Positions 22,154 to 23,874 of a stretch of 23,874 nucleotides of DNA are shown here, in pieces. The notes beneath the pieces are model-generated. The model was not told the DNA's origin, searched no databases, and saw nothing but the letters and a program-made list of their open reading frames with translations. The stretch covers positions 1-23,874 of the forward strand of contig JBFWQW010000036.1 of NCBI GenBank assembly GCA_050249235.1. Direction: 5' to 3'. How positions within the stretch are numbered: position 1 is the stretch's first letter; each line of letters starts with the position of its first letter. The translations under genes and the position numbers were made by a program. The stretch comes from JAEKLB01 sp050249235 (GTDB lineage Bacteria; Actinomycetota; Acidimicrobiia; Acidimicrobiales; CADCSY01).

Positions 22154-23364
22154 GGCCGGGGGGTGAAGACCGCCAGCGGCTCGGGGTGCTTGGCGATCTC
22201 GAACGACTCGGGTCCGTCGAAGGTCTCGCCGTCCCGGGCCAGGCGCATCGGCCCGGTCCTCGACCGCACCGTGAGGCGGGTGGTCGTGAAGGCCTTGTGG
22301 ACGGGGCTGCGGCCGAGCTGGCCGGTGAGCACGGCGAGGAGGAGGCGACCCCGGGCGTAGGGCTCGTCGGCGTCGACCAGCCTGACGTCGAGCAGGCCGT
22401 CGTCGAGGCGCTCCCGCCACGAGGGCGCGAAGCCGACCGGGTGGTAGGTGCAGTTGCCGACGAACACCATCCAGACCCGGCGGGCCTTCCCGTCGAGCTC
22501 GACCTCGCACGGCTCGGCCCGGCGCAGGACGGTGACGAGGGCGACGAGCAGCGCCGGCCACTTCCCGATCGTCCGCTCGAGGCGCTCCCGGGCGTCGACG
22601 AGCTCGCTGTAGCTGCCGAAGCTGGCCGTGTTCAGGAAGGGCTCGCCGGCGATGAGTCCCACGTCCACGTTCACCGCCTCGCCGGCCGCCAGGGCCCTCA
22701 CGGCGTCGTCGACCGATGCCACCCCCAGGTCGCGGGCGAAGTGGTTGAGGGTCCCGCCCGGCACCACCAGCAGCGGCACCCCCGCCGCCATCGCCGCGCC
22801 GGCGGCGGCGTTCACCGTCCCGTCGCCGCCGGCCACGCCGATGACCCGGCCCTCGGCCCGGGCCCGGTCGAGGGCGGCGTCGAGCGCCAGGTCCGGGCCG
22901 AGCTCAAGCACGGTCGCGTCGGGCAGCAGGCGACGCAGCTCGTCGGTCGGGTCGCTCTGCAGCGCCGGGCCCGAGTCCGGGTTGGTGACGATGGCCACGC
23001 CCTCGCCGGTCGGGCTGGCCTCGACGTCGACCGGCGTCGACACGTGCCGGACCTCGGTCCCGGTCCGGGGGGCCACCGGCCACCACCGGGTGGTCGACGC
23101 CGCCACCGCCGCCCCGACGGCCAGCCCGGCGACCGCCGTCCCCGGGCCCGGACGTGGCCGCCGGGCGAGGAGCCCCAGGCCGGCGAGGGCGGCGCCCACC
23201 CCGGCGACGGGCAGCTCCAGCGCTGCCCCCACCGTCAGTGCCCCGCCGGCCGAGGCCCGGCCCAACCCCTTCCAGCGCCGGCCCGGCAGCCACGCGGCCG
23301 CCATCGCCACCGCCACGGCCAGCCCGCCCCGCAGACCGGCACGACGGACGAAGCGGGCCTGCAC
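22150..23364 (-). CDS. Diacylglycerol kinase-like lipid kinase with N-terminal membrane helices
   Basis: 404 aa. The N-terminal 95 residues hold about three short hydrophobic stretches (12-27, 41-66, 77-91). The DAGK catalytic domain (about 120-250) includes VAIVTNPDSG, the nucleotide motif GGDGTVN (179-185) and PGGTLNHFARDLG (202-214). The C-terminal beta domain of the YegS/DgkB/sphingosine-kinase fold follows, ending with DGETFDGPESFEI. It should phosphorylate a lipid such as diacylglycerol or undecaprenol, the reverse of what the coupled PAP2 phosphatase would do. The GTG at 23364 has TAGGCA 6 nt upstream, a near match to the leaderless pattern, and a weak GGTGAG. Membrane helices fused to this kinase are less common than the soluble form. 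Confidence 0.9.
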   Translation of the reverse strand: MQARFVRRAGLRGGLAVAVAMAAAWLPGRRWKGLGRASAGGALTVGAALELPVAGVGAALAGLGLLARRPRPGPGTAVAGLAVGAAVAASTTRWWPVAPRTGTEVRHVSTPVDVEASPTGEGVAIVTNPDSGPALQSDPTDELRRLLPDATVLELGPDLALDAALDRARAEGRVIGVAGGDGTVNAAAGAAMAAGVPLLVVPGGTLNHFARDLGVASVDDAVRALAAGEAVNVDVGLIAGEPFLNTASFGSYSELVDARERLERTIGKWPALLVALVTVLRRAEPCEVELDGKARRVWMVFVGNCTYHPVGFAPSWRERLDDGLLDVRLVDADEPYARGRLLLAVLTGQLGRSPVHKAFTTTRLTVRSRTGPMRLARDGETFDGPESFEIAKHPEPLAVFTPRP

Positions 23365-23382
23365 CTCACCTGCCTAGCCGAG

Positions 23383-23411
23383 TTGGGCGGCCCCCGGGTC
23401 GCTGGTAGCGT
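23383..23411 (+). promoter_or_regulatory. Promoter of tRNA-fMet (TTGGGC, 17-nt spacer, TAGCGT)
   Basis: TTGGGC at 23383-23388 and TAGCGT at 23406-23411 are separated by exactly 17 nt. The tRNA begins 11 nt after the -10, allowing a short 5' leader for RNase P. This is the only -35/-10 pair with good spacing that I can see. Confidence 0.5.
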
Positions 23412-23422
23412 CGCCGGCACGC

Positions 23423-23499
<77 letters not shown>

Positions 23500-23514
23500 A
23501 TTAAAGAACCAGTT

Positions 23515-23550
23515 CAGAGGCCCTTTCCGAGAAGTCGGGAAGGGCCTCTG
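23515..23550 (+). terminator. Hairpin downstream of tRNA-fMet
   Basis: CAGAGGCCCTT and AAGGGCCTCTG form an 11-bp stem, extended past a bulged T by two further G-C pairs, with an 8-nt loop. It begins 15 nt after the CCA end. No T-run follows. Likely tRNA transcript terminator or 3' processing signal. Confidence 0.6.
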
Positions 23551-23570
23551 ACGTTGGCGGAGGGGTGTCG

Positions 23571-23592
23571 GTACAACACCCGTACAACACGA
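23571..23592. repeat. Tandem 11-bp direct repeat GTACAACAC
   Basis: GTACAACAC occurs at 23571-23579 and again at 23582-23590, an 11-bp period (about one helical turn). The first copy also takes part in a 6-bp stem (23563-23568 with 23576-23581). The layout resembles a protein-binding site, such as a regulator operator or integrase arm site. The 23500-23734 stretch holds this, the hairpin above and no gene I can support. Confidence 0.6.
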
Positions 23593-23734
23593 GCTCTTGG
23601 CCGTCTCCAGCGTCGCAGCCGTGCGTTGTCCCGGAGAGCGGGTCGCGACGCTGCCCGGCTCGACAGGGAAGTCCTTCCTTTTGTCGCGTTCGGGCGACGT
23701 CCGAGGTGCGACGATGGTTGTGGAGGAGTCCGCG

Positions 23735-23874
23735 ATGACCGATGAGGTCTTGAACACGTTGGTGGTGCTCGGTCACCGGTTGTTGCTCGTCGACGTTGGC
23801 GGTGGTTTCGAGACGCACCTGTGCGAAGCGACGAGTGACTCGACGGCTCGCGCTGCGCTCGATACTCGCCAGGC
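23735..23874 (+). CDS. Unknown protein, 5' part only (runs off the window)
   Basis: Open from ATG 23735 to the window end (46 codons plus 2 nt). The peptide begins MTDEVLNTLVVLGHRLLL and continues VDVGGGFETHLCEATSDS; no family recognised. GGAGGA at 23722-23727 lies about 7 nt before the ATG, supporting this start over the in-frame ATG at 23714. Codon use differs from the rest of the window: four TTG Leu codons in the first 17 codons and many T-ending codons, whereas the preceding genes use CTC/CTG nearly always. This suggests recently acquired DNA downstream of the tRNA. Confidence 0.55.
   Translation, partial: MTDEVLNTLVVLGHRLLLVDVGGGFETHLCEATSDSTARAALDTRQ

Overview
This is a GC-rich stretch (clearly above 70% by eye, with G or C at nearly every third codon position) from an actinomycete-type chromosome. 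GTG starts, the pst/SenX3-RegX3-like cluster, the UPF0182 and DUF2342 families and the overall style suggest Actinomycetota, most likely an Acidimicrobiia-like lineage. That taxonomic call is inference; there is no rRNA in the window.

Region 1 (36-7228, +) is an eight-gene phosphate operon: pstS, pstC, pstA, pstB, two tandem phoU paralogues, a PhoR/SenX3-like histidine kinase and a PhoB/RegX3-like response regulator. Genes from pstC onward are separated by a few bases or overlap. A perfect 14-bp hairpin separates pstS from the rest. The PstS signal peptide lacks the expected lipobox cysteine, and the kinase has no membrane segment.

Region 2 (7250-14985) is a series of short units on alternating strands: an unknown acidic protein (-), an MFS transporter (+), a DUF2342 zincin-like protein with a broken HExxH motif (-), a membrane-anchored atypical SDR (+), an HtrA-like protease with PDZ domain (-), a moaE / 57-aa membrane protein / mreB mini-operon (+), and a HEAT-repeat protein (-).

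Region 3 (15061-21458, +) carries a PDZ-Lon (S16) membrane protease, a striking 760-aa protein and a UPF0182 seven-helix membrane protein. The 760-aa protein joins a DivIVA-like coiled-coil N-terminus to a phage Mu F/SPP1 gp7-like Cys/His C-terminus. DUF2342, PDZ-Lon and UPF0182 are neighbours in mycobacteria (recalled as Rv3195-Rv3194c-Rv3193c), so regions 2 and 3 look like an expanded version of a conserved actinobacterial locus.

Region 4 (21455-23364, -) holds a diacylglycerol-kinase-like protein and a PAP2 phosphatase in one overlapping unit. It converges with UPF0182 so that both stop codons sit in one hairpin. An initiator tRNA-fMet follows (23423-23499, +), then sequence with visibly lower GC at third positions, a tandem 11-bp repeat, and the start of an unknown gene that runs off the end.

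Six apparently first-in-unit genes have a TANNNT hexamer 6-8 nt upstream of the start codon and no good Shine-Dalgarno sequence, which points to widespread leaderless transcription.
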